In this document: positions 25,285 to 38,292 of the stretch, one piece after another | How the letters are laid out: every line of letters starts with the position of its first letter | Position numbering within the stretch: the first letter of the stretch is position 1 | Assembly (NCBI GenBank): GCA_963693315.1 | Contig: OY856187.1 | Span: 382,095,460-382,159,459 of the forward strand | Origin: Diogma glabrata | Lineage: Eukaryota; Arthropoda; Insecta; Diptera; Cylindrotomidae | DNA length: 64,000 nt | Reading direction: 5' to 3' | The notes under the pieces: model-generated | Database searches by the model: none | The model's input: the letters and a program-made list of their open reading frames with translations, nothing else | Told to the model about the DNA's origin: nothing | Made by a program: the position numbers and the translations under genes

Positions 25285-27445
25285 AAGACTACCGAATCGG
25301 AACGTGAAACGTGCGCAGCCTGAGTGCTCTTGCTGCTCTTATAAGTCTAGAAACAGAAGCTGAGAGGTATGGGATGGATATCATAGCTCTGCAAGAAATT
25401 AGACAGCCAATAATAGGAACATAAGACTTGGATAGTCATTCTCTATACTGTAGTGGTCATCCTTCTAGAAGAGAATTTGGAACTGGCTTTTTTGTTGGTG
25501 CACGTATACAAGAAGCCGTGAGGAAATTCATCCCGGTCAGTGAGAGGATTTGCTACCTACGTGTACGTGGAACATATAACAATATTTCTCTTATCGGCGT
25601 GCATGCACCTATTGAGGCTAAGACAGTCGACTATAAGGATACTTTCTATACATAGCACTGGAAGAGGTTATGAAACAAACACCAACACGCGACTTCATTA
25701 TGGTTCTTGGTGACTTAACCGGGCAGGTTGGAAGGATATCCTATGGAAATATGGTGTGCCCCAACAGTCTGCATTTGAATTCGAATGATAATAGTGAGAG
25801 AATGACTGAGTTTGCATTATCAAATAATTTGAGAATTGACAATACTTTCTTTTCACATCGATCGATTCATAAGCAGACTTAGGTCTCACCGAATGGAAAC
25901 ACTCGAAATGAAATTGATCACGTGCTAGTTACAGCACGTTTCTTTTCGAGTATTCTGGATGTGCGATCCTTTAGAGGTGCATACATTGAAAGTGACCCCT
26001 TTCTTGTATGTGCTACGATAAGGTTCCACTTCCCAAACCCAAGCATTCCGAAATTCAACCAACGGAAACGTTTTAACATCTCATCACTAAAGAATGCTGA
26101 AAAAGAAGAGAGATATCAAACCCATACTGCCGAAACTTTGGAGAAATCAAAAACCATTAATGGAGACGTCGATAAGTCATGGTAATTGCTCAAAGATGCT
26201 GTTTTAAGCGCTGCTGAGGGAATACTTGGACGACCACAGAACCACACCCAGAAGCCATGGATGAATCAAGCATGTATTGGCGCTATTCAATACAAAAGAG
26301 ATTGCTATCTGAAATGTCCGCAACACCAGGTCCACGAAGGAGAACTATAAACTAGCAAGACAAACCGTTACAAAGCTATGTAGACGAACGAAGCGAAAAT
26401 GGTGGAAAAGACAGTGTGAGGAGATTGAAAGCTTCAATAAGGAACATCAATCGCGTACCTTCTTTCAACAGATTAAAACCTTTAAGAAGGGTCCTCAAGC
26501 TAGATCGACTACTATTCAAAACGAAGATGGGGAGCTACAAATAGACCTTAAAAATATTTTAGATACTTGGGCCGCTTGTTTTGAAAATCTTCTCAACTTA
26601 AGTGACCAGCAACAAATCGGGCGACGAGCAAAGCTTATTTGTGCGACAAAGGTACAAATAGACGAACCCACCAAAGAAGAATTCGAAGCCGCGCTGTTAA
26701 AATAAAAACGCAATAAAGCACCTGGTATCGACGATATAGCATCCGAAGTGATTGTATATGGTGGTGAAACTCAATCCTTAAAATTGTTTGAACTTGTTCA
26801 AATGATTTGGAAGACTGAAACCATGCCAGAGGACTAGAACACAGCTATGCTGATACCAATCCATAAAAAAGGTAATCGCTTACAATGTGCAAACTACAGA
26901 GGAATCGCTCTCCTTTGCACAGCATATAATATCTTTTCCTACATTTTGCTATCCAAAATCAATCCTTTTGCTGAACAACTGTTTGTAGAATATCAATGTG
27001 GCTTTCGGCGGGGCCGAGGTACCACCGATGCCCCTCTCTCGATTAGGATGATTTTGGAAAGTGTCGAGAGTTCAACATACCCGTGCACCAACTCTTCATT
27101 GATTTCAGGCAGGCCTACGACTCTTTCGAACGAGAGACTCTATGGTCTGCTCTGGTGTCAATGGGAATCCTTGGTTAACTGGTATTACTATGAAAAATGA
27201 CAGTACATAACTCTCAGTGCTGTGTACGAGTAGAGAACGAAATATCAAAATTTTTTAAAGTCGGATCCGGTTTAAGACAACGTATAATGCTATCTCTCCT
27301 ATACTTTTTAATTTAACCTTGGAATATGTGTGCCGTCAAAAGAAACTAACCGACTAACAACAATGTCTTGTCCATAAACTCATACAGATGATCACATACG
27401 ATGATGATGTAGTCATCCTCGGTCGAGGTGAAGTCGTTATGAGTG
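25285..27445 (+). pseudogene. Decayed LINE: endonuclease plus reverse transcriptase
   Basis: Non-LTR retrotransposon of the endonuclease-reverse transcriptase type; the exact clade is uncertain. The endonuclease starts near 25285, where the usual GTWNVRSL motif has a stop in place of Trp. IIALQEIRQ (about 25380), GDLTGQVG (about 25708), EIDHVLVTARF (about 25911) and an SDPFLV motif (about 25990) follow. The reverse transcriptase is seen as PIHKKGNRLQCANYRGIALL (about 26853) and EYQCGFRRGRGTTDA (about 26986). The palm motif near 27397 reads YDDD where YADD is expected. Frame changes and stops occur throughout (for example TAG at 25880, TAA at 26703), so no complete protein can be made. It ends near 27445 without the usual C-terminal region or an A-rich tail that I can find. 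Confidence 0.88.
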
Positions 27446-27969
27446 AGACTTTCAAGTCAAAAGTATAGAACCCGATATAACTTTGAGATCAGAGACCTTC
27501 TTGAGGGACCTGATATAATAGAGGCTGACGTAATAAACGACCTTATAAAATTGGCTGCCATGGTAATTATGTCGGCGTTGCAAATGACCGTGGTGAATAT
27601 TCAAAGCTGATTAGCCTGATTAAAAAAAAAATCTGCCTCCCTTCTGAAGATCCCCATCAAAAACACCTTCACTTTAGAATAATTCTCGTGTTAGAGTGTG
27701 AAGTTCACATGCACACTGTGAACCCGACATCACTACAACAATTGTCAATCGGGCACTCGTAACCTCGAAAGCAATATTATTGCTGACTGATATTTCAGTG
27801 GCTTTGAAATAACAACCTAACGATTGTCTAATGTCGCGTAATCATAATATTATAAAATAATCAAGCTCAACTTAATATTCGAATTTAGTTTAAAAATTTC
27901 AGTTCCAAGTCCAAGGCTCAGGTCCAAGTCCAGGTCCAAGTTTAAAGAAAGATAGGATATAAATAGGAT
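27446..27969. other. No gene recognised
   Basis: Mixed-composition sequence without recognisable motif. A short tandem CAAGTCCAGGTCCAAGT lies near 27907-27940. It may include unrecognised LINE remnants. Confidence 0.4.
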
Positions 27970-28830
27970 TAAAATGAAAGAATACACCGCTGGCGTAGAA
28001 GACGATGAATTCGCTAAATGGATTCCATTCGCAATGTATATGGAAATACAAGGCTTTTGTAAAGCTCAATTGAAGGAAAATCAGTCAGGTCATAGTTAAG
28101 AAGAATTCATCCAGCTAGTCCTTTTGTTCCTTTGAAAAGGTTTTGGAGAATACTCACTTCACCCGTCTGGATCTACTAACCATGCTCGATGGATGGCCAA
28201 AGGAATCTACACCCTGAAAATGTTTTTGTACCGAAAACATTACAAAATGACTGCACGCGAACTGAATGGCTTACGTGATGTTTGTATATTTAGCGTTCTT
28301 TGCTACGCCAAAGCCTGGCTTGGATCCAATCAAGCTGAGGAGGCTCCGAACCAAGATTTAAATTTAATGAAATCAATTGCTGAGTATGTTGCCGTTGACA
28401 AAGAATTGTTGTAATTAAGATCAAAATGGCAAAAGCCTCCCGCGCTGCTTCTGAGCAAAGTGAAGAAAATGAATAATAATATGGATCTTAAGTAAAGAAG
28501 AAGATGATCAAGGACTAACTCCTTCAACTAGCCCTGTTGTGATTCCCTCATAGCGGCAAAAAACGGACAATGAAACTCAAATACTTCAACGAAGACTTTA
28601 TGAAAACATATTTGAGCAGATTCGTCACATCGAACACAAAAAATTTTTTTATTCGCTTCGGCTTGTCACAAGATTTCTTGAATTATTCTCAAGTCATTTG
28701 GGATGACCTCGATGACTAAACAGAAGCTCTCAAAATTGTCAAGAAACTGCGAGTGGTCAACGATATGGCTGAGAGAGGCATGAAGATAGTGTAACACTAC
28801 AACGAGGGTCTTTGCTGGAATTAAGACGAG
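27970..28830 (+). pseudogene. Broken member of an insect-wide family of unknown function
   Basis: Fragments in order: WIPFAMYMEIQGFCK near 28020; a block at 28170-28410 containing HARWMAKGIYTLKMFLY, LNGLRDVCIFSVLCYAKAWL and EAPNQDLNLMK; then [18 protein letters not shown] near 28740-28795. From memory these match a multi-copy family of 'uncharacterized' insect proteins with the same order of blocks (MAK-IYSLK, GLRD-CIF, VVND-AERGVKL). I cannot name it, and it may belong to a mobile element. There are several stops and frame shifts (TAA at 28412, TAA at 28497, TAA at 28717), and the middle part is missing or unreadable. Confidence 0.6.
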
Positions 28831-28893
28831 TTTCGAGACGAGTTATTAGTCATCAACAACTGACAAAAGCAAACTTAACTAATCTTATTTTCC

Positions 28894-29761
<868 letters not shown>

Positions 29762-29934
29762 TGTTGGAAGTAGAATATCTGTCTATTGTACACACTGTAC
29801 TACTGCATTTATGACACATTGTATTTTCTATTATGTCAAACTGTCGATTGTATTACTGAATTATTTTCTTAGTAAAGCATGTCCATATTTTTGTTACTTC
29901 CTTACTATTGTTTTTCACTTAAATAATTCAAACA
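29762..29934 (+). repeat. Ty1/copia 5' LTR
   Basis: Begins TGTTGGAAGTAGAATATC and ends AATAATTCAAACA, the TG...CA form of copia LTRs, and is followed directly by a copia-type primer site. At about 173 bp it is short for copia, so internal deletions are likely. I found no matching 3' LTR after the pol remnant. Confidence 0.75.
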
Positions 29935-29950
29935 GGTTATGGACCCAGAA
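29935..29950 (+). promoter_or_regulatory. Copia-type primer binding site (half initiator tRNA)
   Basis: GGTTATGGACCCAGAA follows the LTR. Insect copia elements prime on a cleaved initiator methionine tRNA and carry GGTTATGGGCCCAG here, so this copy has one mismatch in the core. Confidence 0.75.
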
Positions 29951-30045
29951 ATAGTTAAAGTAACGTAAATTAGTTTAATTCGTTTAACTAAATAAATTTT
30001 TAAAATCAATCAAATGTTGTTTCATTTTTTGTATCTTTAAACAAA

Positions 30046-30600
30046 ATGTCTCTGTGAAATTTTCAAATAGAAAAATTATTAGGTCGGGAGAGTTACTGTT
30101 CGTGGTCATTTGCCGTTAAAAATTATCTTCAGCATAAGGATCATGGGGATATCGTATCAGGTGATGTAACAGAGGATGAGTCGAGTTTCACACATGTTGT
30201 CACAGCAAAAGTTATAACAAAAACATTGTCTCGATCTTAGCACCAGAAAGGTAAGGGACATCGATGTTGTTCTTATAATCAGTACGGTCACATTAAATCA
30301 TCCTGTAATATGAATAAAAGCGAAGCTAAATCAAAAGCTCATCAAGGCAGTTTATGTTCTTCATTATTAGTAGACAAAATAAATACATCAAACTGGTATA
30401 ATGATTCAGGAGCATTAAAACATATGACGATGAATCAAAACTGGTTAAGTGACACAACTGAATTTAAAATTCTAGAGATTATTGTAACCAACAAATAAAA
30501 ATAACCTGTGATGTATAACGGTAATGCATATGTTGATATTTTTGCAAATCCGAATCGAAAACCGATCGAATCAAAATAAATGACGTTTAGTATGTTCCAA
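30046..30600 (+). pseudogene. Copia gag and protease remnant
   Basis: The ATG near 30046 is followed by a stop three codons later. A gag start block near 30069 (EKLLGRESYCSWSFAVKNYL) matches the copia GRENYSTWKF region. Near 30265 a zinc knuckle is damaged: CCSYNQYGHIKSSC lacks the second cysteine of CX2C. The protease motif WYNDSGALKHMTMNQNW near 30395 keeps the DSGA active site. The related downstream block NGNAYVDIFANPNRKP follows a stop at 30496. The coding part breaks off near 30600 and the integrase is gone. Confidence 0.85.
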
Positions 30601-31339
30601 ATTAGACATCTAACCTGTAACGACGGACTATTTTCAATTTTTACTCTAAAATAATAGTTTTCAAATTCCATAATAATTTTATTAATTTTCTTCAATTGTA
30701 ATAAACGTAGACATCTATTTATACCACTGTATAATTAAACATTTTTTTGATGATTTAAATAAACTCAATTTCAAATAAAAATACAAGTTTTGAATAAATG
30801 ATTGGTTGTATTAGTGGAAATTTCTGTTACATGATAGAAAATGAAACAGAAGATCTGGAAGATTGTGTATATAAGCGATCAAATTTGTTTGATCGAGGAT
30901 CAGTATAAATTTAAAATCAGTAAATTATGTAAACTGAAATAAAATTAAACTCAGTCATGACTGAATAGTCATGACTGCTTACTTTTGCATACAGCTTACT
31001 TTTGAGTAGTTTTAATATTGTTAATTATTTCAAAAAAAAATTGTTGTAAAACTAAAAAGAAAATAAATTTGCTTTTCATTTCAATTATTGTGTTAATATT
31101 GTAAAGGTTTTTTATGGTTAGCTACATCAGATCCTCAATCATCTGTTAATGAAAATTAATTTTTTTCATTCCGTTGGAAACTGACATTTTCTTTGATGTA
31201 GAAGATGCCGACAGTGAGGCAGCTAATATCTCTGAGAATCCAGTCGATACAGCAATTACAATAAGCCGGCCAGGGACAAAAGTTTGACTTTTCGCTAAAA
31301 AACCGAAACCAAAAGTGATGCATTTGGTTTATTCTACAC

Positions 31340-31600
31340 ATTCTGTTGTTGTTAGTTATCCGGCTACTATACAGGAGGTTATTACTCTTTTTGATGGAGA
31401 TAAGTGGAAAAATGGCCATGGAAAAAGAGTTTAATTCCTTAATAGTCAACGACACATGGACAGTAACTGATCTGCCATCAAATCAACGACCGATCAACCG
31501 TAAATGTGTCTTTAAAACTAAGAGAGATACTGATGGCAACGTTCAACTGTATAAGGCTCCTAAATAAAGGTTATTTGCAAAGAGTAGATTAGCAAGAATC
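31340..31600 (+). pseudogene. Copia reverse transcriptase start, fragment
   Basis: The frame around 31405-31566 reads KMAMEKEFNSLIVNDTWTV, then PINRKCVFKTKRDTDGN and a YKAPK stop. This corresponds to the first motifs of copia reverse transcriptase (EAMEKEY-SL--N-TW, KWVFK-K-D--G---RYKARLVAKG). The conserved lysine/arginine-alanine-arginine block ends in a stop, and the catalytic YVDD part is missing. About 740 bp of AT-rich, unrecognised DNA separates it from the gag-protease remnant, where the integrase should be. Confidence 0.85.
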
Positions 31601-31744
31601 ATTTTCTCCGGTCCAACCAGGAAATTTCACAAATGGACTTTAGGTTTGTAAATTGTACAAAGTTATTTATAGATAAAAGCAAGTCAGCCGAGAATGGAAC
31701 AAAAAAATTGCGGTGCGTTGAGCTTGCCTTCAACTGATGCATAT

Positions 31745-31960
31745 CACACAAGGACAAAAATATCGAAGTTTATCATCATTTTGTGAGGGAAAAACTAGTG
31801 GAGGATCACATAAACTTAAGCCCGGTTGGTACAGAAACAATAGTATCTGATGTTTTAACTAGAGCCGTGTTTGGACCTAAAACTGAATTTTGTTTGGAGT
31901 TGGGACTGCGTGAGGAGTCGACAGGAGTAGGAAAGTCAGCTAACCTTTTTATTTTTGGGA
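31745..31960 (+). pseudogene. Copia RNase H C-terminus, fragment
   Basis: The open frame reads SHKDKNIEVYHHFVREKLVE near 31745, then NLSPVGTETIVSDVLTRAVF. This matches the end of copia RNase H (T-KHIDI-YHF-RE-VE, then P-ED--ADILTK-L). It marks the 3' end of the copia coding region, so most of pol has been deleted. The purine-rich GGAGTCGACAGGAGTAGGAA near 31915 could be the polypurine tract. Confidence 0.8.
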
Positions 31961-32299
31961 CCTCCGTTCTTATGGAATCTAGTGGAATCACTCTTCGGAA
32001 CATATGAGGAACTGCGTGCCTTAAGGTTTAAATTTCCGACTGGCTACAGTCTGTGAGTTCGATTTTGGTTTTCCTCAAATCGTCATAAATGCTTAACTGC
32101 TGGCAAAAGTTTCACAAGAAGACGGATCATTATCAGCAAAGAATAGAGTCTCTGACGATTCCCAAAGACGAAGGAACCATCACACACACAACATCAAAAA
32201 TAATTATTAAACATTTCAATGTTTCACTCACCCCATTATTTGCAATTGATCCAACTCTCCATGCTTCCGTCACACCAGTCAAGCATAGTGAATAACATA

Positions 32300-32645
32300 T
32301 AGCATTTATTCTAATAAAACAACCAATCATTGCGCCAATATATAGACGATTGTTGAGCAATAAATAATATAATAAAATAATAATCGGTCCGTCAATGGTA
32401 CCGGCAAATGTTGAATATGAATAATAATTAAACAAAATAACAGCCAATCATTGCGCCTAAAGTATCGGCGATTGTTGGATATTAATAATAATAAATCAAA
32501 ACAAAAGAAATTGTTGCGCCAATTGTACAGGCGATTGTTGAGCAATAACAATAATGCAATAATAATAATAAATCAGTATGATAGCCAATTATTGCGCAAA
32601 AAGTCACAGGCGATTGTAGAACAATGATAATTGATCAATAATATA
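32300..32645 (+). repeat. Short tandem repeat, about 60-75 bp, 4-5 degenerate units
   Basis: GCCAATCATTGCGCC and GGCGATTGTTGAGCAATAA alternate, separated by AATAATAATAA-rich spacers, with ATTGCGC/GTTGCGC near 32329, 32450, 32513 and 32591. The first interval has lost one motif. Each GCGAT...ATCGC-like pair can form a small hairpin. Confidence 0.75.
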
Positions 32646-32669
32646 CATCAACTGTTTCTCCTGAATAAA

Positions 32670-32990
32670 TAGTTGTGTAATGAAGCGCTTTTTCGTTGCA
32701 TAGCAGGTCGCGTACCTAGCGAGATTTTTTTATAGCCCCATACTAGCTTCAATCCATGAAAAGATCCACGAGTAAGAAATCCTGCTACTTCAACACAAAT
32801 AACCAATAGTACGCGAGAAACTTGATAAGAACGGCAAATACAAAAGAAACAAGTGAATTAACTAGACTCTGGCGACCCCCGTACACGAAAGAACCACGAT
32901 CACCACGAACAACCCCTACAATTCACACCCATTCACGCGCTCTCATTCCACAAGCACTCACGCATCCTCACACACAAACATACACACACC
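32670..32990 (-). repeat. Interspersed repeat Z, reverse copy
   Basis: The reverse complement shares the ordered blocks of 20305-20615. The ACACACACCCCCCTCCCC stretch near 32982 corresponds to the TGTGTG-rich stretch of the forward copy. Unclassified. Confidence 0.65.
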
Positions 32991-33180
32991 CCCCTCCCCA
33001 TGCACGTATACAACCATGCATACGTCCATGCCCATTCAGCTAAAAATAATAATAGGGACCACACCAAAGGCTATACTGAAGAAGTGTCCTAAAGTTAAAA
33101 TTAGACCTTAACGCAAATACGACAAATTAATGTAAGACTTGAATTACAGCCAACCTTCAATATCATTGAATTTTCTTTTT

Positions 33181-34450
33181 AACTTCCCGATATGGGAAGT
33201 TATTGTTTTTGGGTCGATTTTCGATATCGGAATTTTTTTGATATCTTTACGTTTCATGACCTGCTGAAGCTGTTTAGACTATTTTTAGCTGGCAGTCTGT
33301 ATGTGTGTGTGTGTGTGTATATGTATGTGTATATCGCTGTGTGGAGAAATGTTGCCCAACGATTTCTCAACAACGGATGGGTCGATTTTAACGAAAATGG
33401 TCGCAATCAATGTATCTTGTCGTAACTTAGAGCCCAGTCCTTTTCTAGCGAGATTATATCGTTTGTTTTTTAGTGGTTTCCAAAAAACTGAAAAACATCT
33501 CTTGCAAATATCATGAGATTAATAAATAATGCTATCAAGGTCATGAAGCTTCCATATTGTTTGTCAGCATGTCAGACATTTATAATGACATTTGTATAAA
33601 CAATTGCTATCTTAGTTTTTGAGATTTTTAACAAAATGTGAAAAAACTACGTGTTATTTTCTTTATGCAAACGAATGATATCTGGATGAAACTTTTGTAT
33701 GTAAATGAGCTGCAACCGCATCCGGGTTTACTTGAATATCAAAAACCTGAGTTATTTTCTAAATTTGACAAAAAGGTCAGAGGTTCGAGAGTAGATTGCC
33801 TGGTCAACTGTTTATTAACTTTCCGATATGAGAAGTTATTGTTTTTGGGCCGATTTTTGAAATCGAAATTTTTATAATATCTTTACGTTTCAAGACCTCC
33901 TGAAGCTGTTTAGGCTATTTTTAGCAGGCAGTATGTATGTGTGTGTGGGTATGTGCGTGTGTATCATCGTATGTGAACAAACATTTGTCCAACGCTCTCT
34001 CAACAACGGATGATCCGATTTCAACTTCAATGGTCACAATCGATATATCTTGGTGTAACCTACAGCCCAGTCTTTTTCTAATGAAATCAGTACATTTATT
34101 TTTTAGGAGTTTCCAAAAAACTGAATATCATCTCTTGCAAGTATTACTAGAATAAATAATGCTATCAAGATCACCTCCCATTTTGTTTTTCATCATGTCA
34201 GCCATTTATAATGACATTTGTATAAACAATTGCTATCTTACTTTTTGAGTTTTTTTAAGAAAATTTGAAAAATAGACGTTATTTTCATTACGCAAACGCA
34301 TGAAAACTTGATGAAACTTTTGAATTAAAATGAGCCGCAAACGCATCCGGTTTTATTTGAATATGGAAAATGTGCTATTTTGAATCAGCTATTTTCAAAA
34401 TTTGGCAAAAGAGTCGGGGAGGATGTCTGTGGTTCGTTGAACAACTGTTT
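33181..34450 (+). repeat. Two-unit tandem repeat, about 636 bp each
   Basis: AACTTCCCGATATGGGAAGT (33181) and AACTTTCCGATATGAGAAGT (33817) begin two units. Both contain ATATCTTTACGTTTCA, CTGAAGCTGTTTAG, a TGTGTGTG stretch, CTCAACAACGGATG, TCCAAAAAACTGAA, ATAAATAATGCTATCAAG and ATAATGACATTTGTATAAAC. The short frames inside (72-79 codons) are partly alike in the two units because the DNA is repeated, but no protein family is recognised. The opening CTTCCCGATATGGGAAG is itself palindromic. Confidence 0.85.
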
Positions 34451-34539
34451 TTTTAGACTTCTCAGTCTTGACATTATATTTTGTTGAAACTTAGAGCATA
34501 GGGTTTTTGTAATGTTTATAGTCGTTTTGCAACTTGTTC

Positions 34540-35460
34540 AAAATTTCTTCTCTCAACCCCCTCTAAGGAACATCTGAAATGATTAGCTAACCGCTATAGT
34601 TTTCGTTCAATCTTTGTCAATCATTGTCTATATGGCTATATTGTCGTTCAATCATTGTCTATAACCGTGAATATTTTCAATTTTTCGCTTCTGTAATGTT
34701 CGAAGATAAAGAGTGAGAGAGAAACAAATTTCCACATTTTTATAAATAAGTCAGAAACCGTGTTTTCGAAAAATACAAAAAAATTATTTTGAACAACAAA
34801 AAATCACCTTCCATATTTAACACTAATTTAAATTATTTTTTAATAATAAGATTAATTAATAAGAATAATTTTGTTTATATAATTATTCGTTTTAACTTTC
34901 ACTGACGTTTGTATGACCAATGTGACCAACCTTGAAAAACAAAACTTTGCGTATCTTAATGAAGGCCATTTCGATACGCATTTGGGTATCGAAATGACTT
35001 TATTTTAGACGCAAAATAGAAAAAAATTATTTTGAACTACAAAAAAAATCACCTTCCATATGACACCCCACTTGTCCAAGTCAAAAATATTTTTTTTTCA
35101 AAATTTCTACTCGCAACCCCCTCCAAAGAACAATTGAAATTATAACGACCAAAAAAAATTTTTCATTTTTTTATTGCCAAGTTCCTACAACCGTGAATTT
35201 TTTTAAATTTTTTCTTTTGTAATGTTCGAAGATAAGTGGGGGGGACAAAACTAAAATTTCATTTTTTCTAAAATAAGTCCATTACTGTGCTTTCGAAAAT
35301 TAGAAAAAAAACTGTTTTAGACTAGAAAAAAATAACCTTTCATATGATACCCCCCCCCTTGACATGATCAAAAATATTTTGTTTTCGTAATTTTTACTCT
35401 CAACCCCCTCCAATGAACATTTGAAATTATAACAACCAAGGATTGGATTTTTGGATTTTT
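34540..35460 (+). repeat. Degenerate tandem repeat, about 285-bp step
   Basis: CTCTCAACCCCCTCTAAGGA (34550), CTCGCAACCCCCTCCAAAGA (35109) and CTCTCAACCCCCTCCAATGA (35398) share the following TGAAAT... and the later TTTTGTAATGTTCGAAGATA and CACCTTCCATAT blocks. Spacings are about 560 and 288 bp, so a middle unit near 34830 has probably decayed. Confidence 0.75.
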
Positions 35461-35499
35461 TTTGGATTGGATTTTTTTTGATTTTTTTTAAACTAAACT

Positions 35500-35760
35500 C
35501 GATTCCTTAAAACAAACTTTTGTTTTACTATCTCCTTATCAATGTCCATAAAATATTGATAAAAAATAATATTCAAAATTTTCTTGTTGTCAGTATGCGT
35601 AGACAAATACATTGAATAACTGTAAAAAATTTCAAGTTGATAGCACTTATAGTTTTTGAGAAAATCGATTAAGTAGAAATTCGGACGGACACCGAAGTCT
35701 CACCAATAGGGTACCGTTTTTACTTTTTCAAAGTACGAAACCCTAAAAATGGTGTTATTG
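35500..35760 (+). repeat. Interspersed repeat ending GAAACCCTAAAAA
   Basis: GAAAATCGATTAAGTAGAAA, CGGACGGACACCGAAGTCTC and GGGTACCGTTTTTACTTTTT lead to CGAAACCCTAAAAA. I know this ending from many insect and other arthropod genomes as a widespread non-coding repeat, but I cannot assign its class. Confidence 0.6.
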
Positions 35761-38290
35761 TATGATAAAAATCGAAAAAATTTTAGCAACGTTGACAAAG
35801 TAGACTTTAAGTAGACTCCACCGCTAGTTTTTTTAAATATATGGTGCAATAAAAATCTTCTTTCCAGTGTAACCAAAAGATGAAAATATGACGATTAATT
35901 GCAAGTCTTAGAAAAAGAGAATTTCAATTTATTAAAGTTTTAAGAAAATATCTTTATGTTACCTATTTAACTTAACGGGAAGTTCTTGGCGTGGCCGCTA
36001 TGGTCACACCCTACCCTACTAGTTAGTACTTTATTTCGCTGTCATTTACCGACCAAAACTTGGACAAATATATTTCTCCCTTAATACCAGGTGTGATTGC
36101 TAGCATTGTACTAGTGAGGTGATTATAATAAATACGATACCAGGATACGATGGTATCAACTCCTAGTGGATCATAGTTACTAGGTGCGTTGGCAAGTGAT
36201 CCAAGGCACAGTTGTCATTCACTATCCATGACCAATCAGGTGTGTTTAGTTAGATATGTGTATATCATCAATACTGTCGTTGGTGATATTGCATCCACTG
36301 ACGACTCTTCCTATATTTAATATGAAATTCAAACAATTCTTTGATAAATGATAATTGAAACTGAAACTGTTAGTCATATTATCCTTACCATACACCATCG
36401 GCACGAAATTTTATTATTTAAATATCAATTATTATAAAAAAGAGAGAAGGAAAAAAGTAATATTCCATCCGAATTTTACTGAACGGTCTTGAATTCACAC
36501 CCACTGCCTCAATGCTGTGATACATTCTAATGTTGTAATGTTATTTTAAATTGGTTTAAGAGTTTTTGTGAAGATTGACTCATTGATGAGCTCAGTAATA
36601 TAATTTAAGTAATATATCATTATCTACGTTAAAATCATTTATTATTAATAATCAATAAAAGAAAATAAATACGATAAAATTTCATTTATGAACACTCACA
36701 TACACAACAAGTTAACATATATATAATAAATTAGGACGAGTACTAGACACACCGTGATTGGCCATATTATTTCGGCTGTATCCAGAATGAAATTCTAGTT
36801 ATATACACATCTGCCCTCCAAGCCAGCATGCGCACCAAAACACACTCACGTACGCCTTCATACAGCCATAAATAACTATAAAAGCAATGCGTTACTCACC
36901 CCAAGGTTAGTCCAGTTCCATTAATAGTTTATCATCAACACATTCCTCGTTATACAAGTTCAGCAATCAGGCAGGCGCCAAGGTTGGAGAATAGTTGTAA
37001 TAAAAGTTTTTGGAAGATGGCGGTAATGATGAATATTCCGGAAATAGTTCTAAATCGGTGGCACTTCGGATTTGTGATTACAATGCAAAAAAAAATTGCT
37101 ATGCGCAATGCTGGTTGATGATAATTGTATATTTTTTTGTACTGCCGGAAATGTGTCGTAATATCCCGTAGCAGAATGGCGACAACATATCACATTAAAC
37201 AAAAAATGGTTGTCCCTGAACTGCATCAAAATGCTCGGCCCACCGGATGTAACTGGAGCAAAATGAATTTATTATCTGGATATAAACAATGGATCCTTTC
37301 ACTATTATAATTTCTGGCTATCACTCAGTTAATACAAAATTATCACAGCCAATTTACCCAATTGCAATCATGACTTTTTATTATTTGTAATCAATATATC
37401 AATTTTAAATATTTATTATAACCATCGGTATATAGTTCATTCAGCTAAATTTTACAATCAAAACCTAACAGCTTATTTTGTTTATATTAACATGAATCTG
37501 AATCATTAAATTTTTCATATGGTTAGCATTACACTACCTAGTCAAGATACATCTACGTTAATATTATTTCCACAATTTTATTTTTCACTAGCTTTAGACT
37601 AAATTAAATTTCCTTTAGAATAATTTAAATTATTTTTCTTTTGACTTACATTATTATTAGTTTTAAATTAATTTAAATTAACAGAAAAAAATCACGACAA
37701 AAATGCATAAAAAAAACATTTACTACACGGAGCTGTCAAAACGAACAACAGCTGATTTTTAAAAATCACAATCGAATAAGAGACCCTCTATACGTTGATA
37801 GACATTTTTATAGGCAAAAAAAAAACGAGTTTACATCTCAAATTAATAAACGCAATAAGCCTGTTTATAGGAAATTTACCTTCGATAAATAGGTGTACCA
37901 AAAGTGTCTTCACTAAAAAAAACAGAGACTCTATTATGAAATGATTTTAGGAAATTACATTTAGTAGTGTAACCACTAAGGAAAAATTATCACCAACAGG
38001 CATTAAAATTGAAGACTACAACCAATTTATAGCAGAACATTGATTGTATTATTTATATGATATAGCGTAACTTATTTTAAGATAATCTTCCAGCAATTAA
38101 AGAATACAAATTGAATACAGGAAACTACATTGGAAAATATTATTAATTGATAGACGATTGTAGGAAATCTATATGAAAATAGCGAAAGTACGAATACAAA
38201 TTGAGTAAAGGAAATTACATTGGAGAAATATTACACAACTATTTTAGGACAATAAATTTTTTTTTTTTAATGGAAACCAAAGCAGATGAT
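35761..38290. other. No gene recognised
   Basis: Mostly AT-rich. 36720-37060 is somewhat more balanced in composition but has no coherent frame. No transposon ends or RNA genes were seen. Confidence 0.45.
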
Positions 38291-38292
38291 GA

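Larger units (their letters stand above)
29762..31960 (+). mobile_element. Deleted Ty1/copia retrotransposon
   Basis: 5' LTR, primer site, gag-protease remnant, a gap where integrase should be, two pol fragments, then no recognisable 3' LTR. A complete copia is about 5 kb, so more than half is missing and it cannot move by itself. Confidence 0.8.

Noticed and set aside
31806..32003. Minus-strand 65-codon frame
   Set aside because: Shadow of the copia RNase H fragment on the plus strand.
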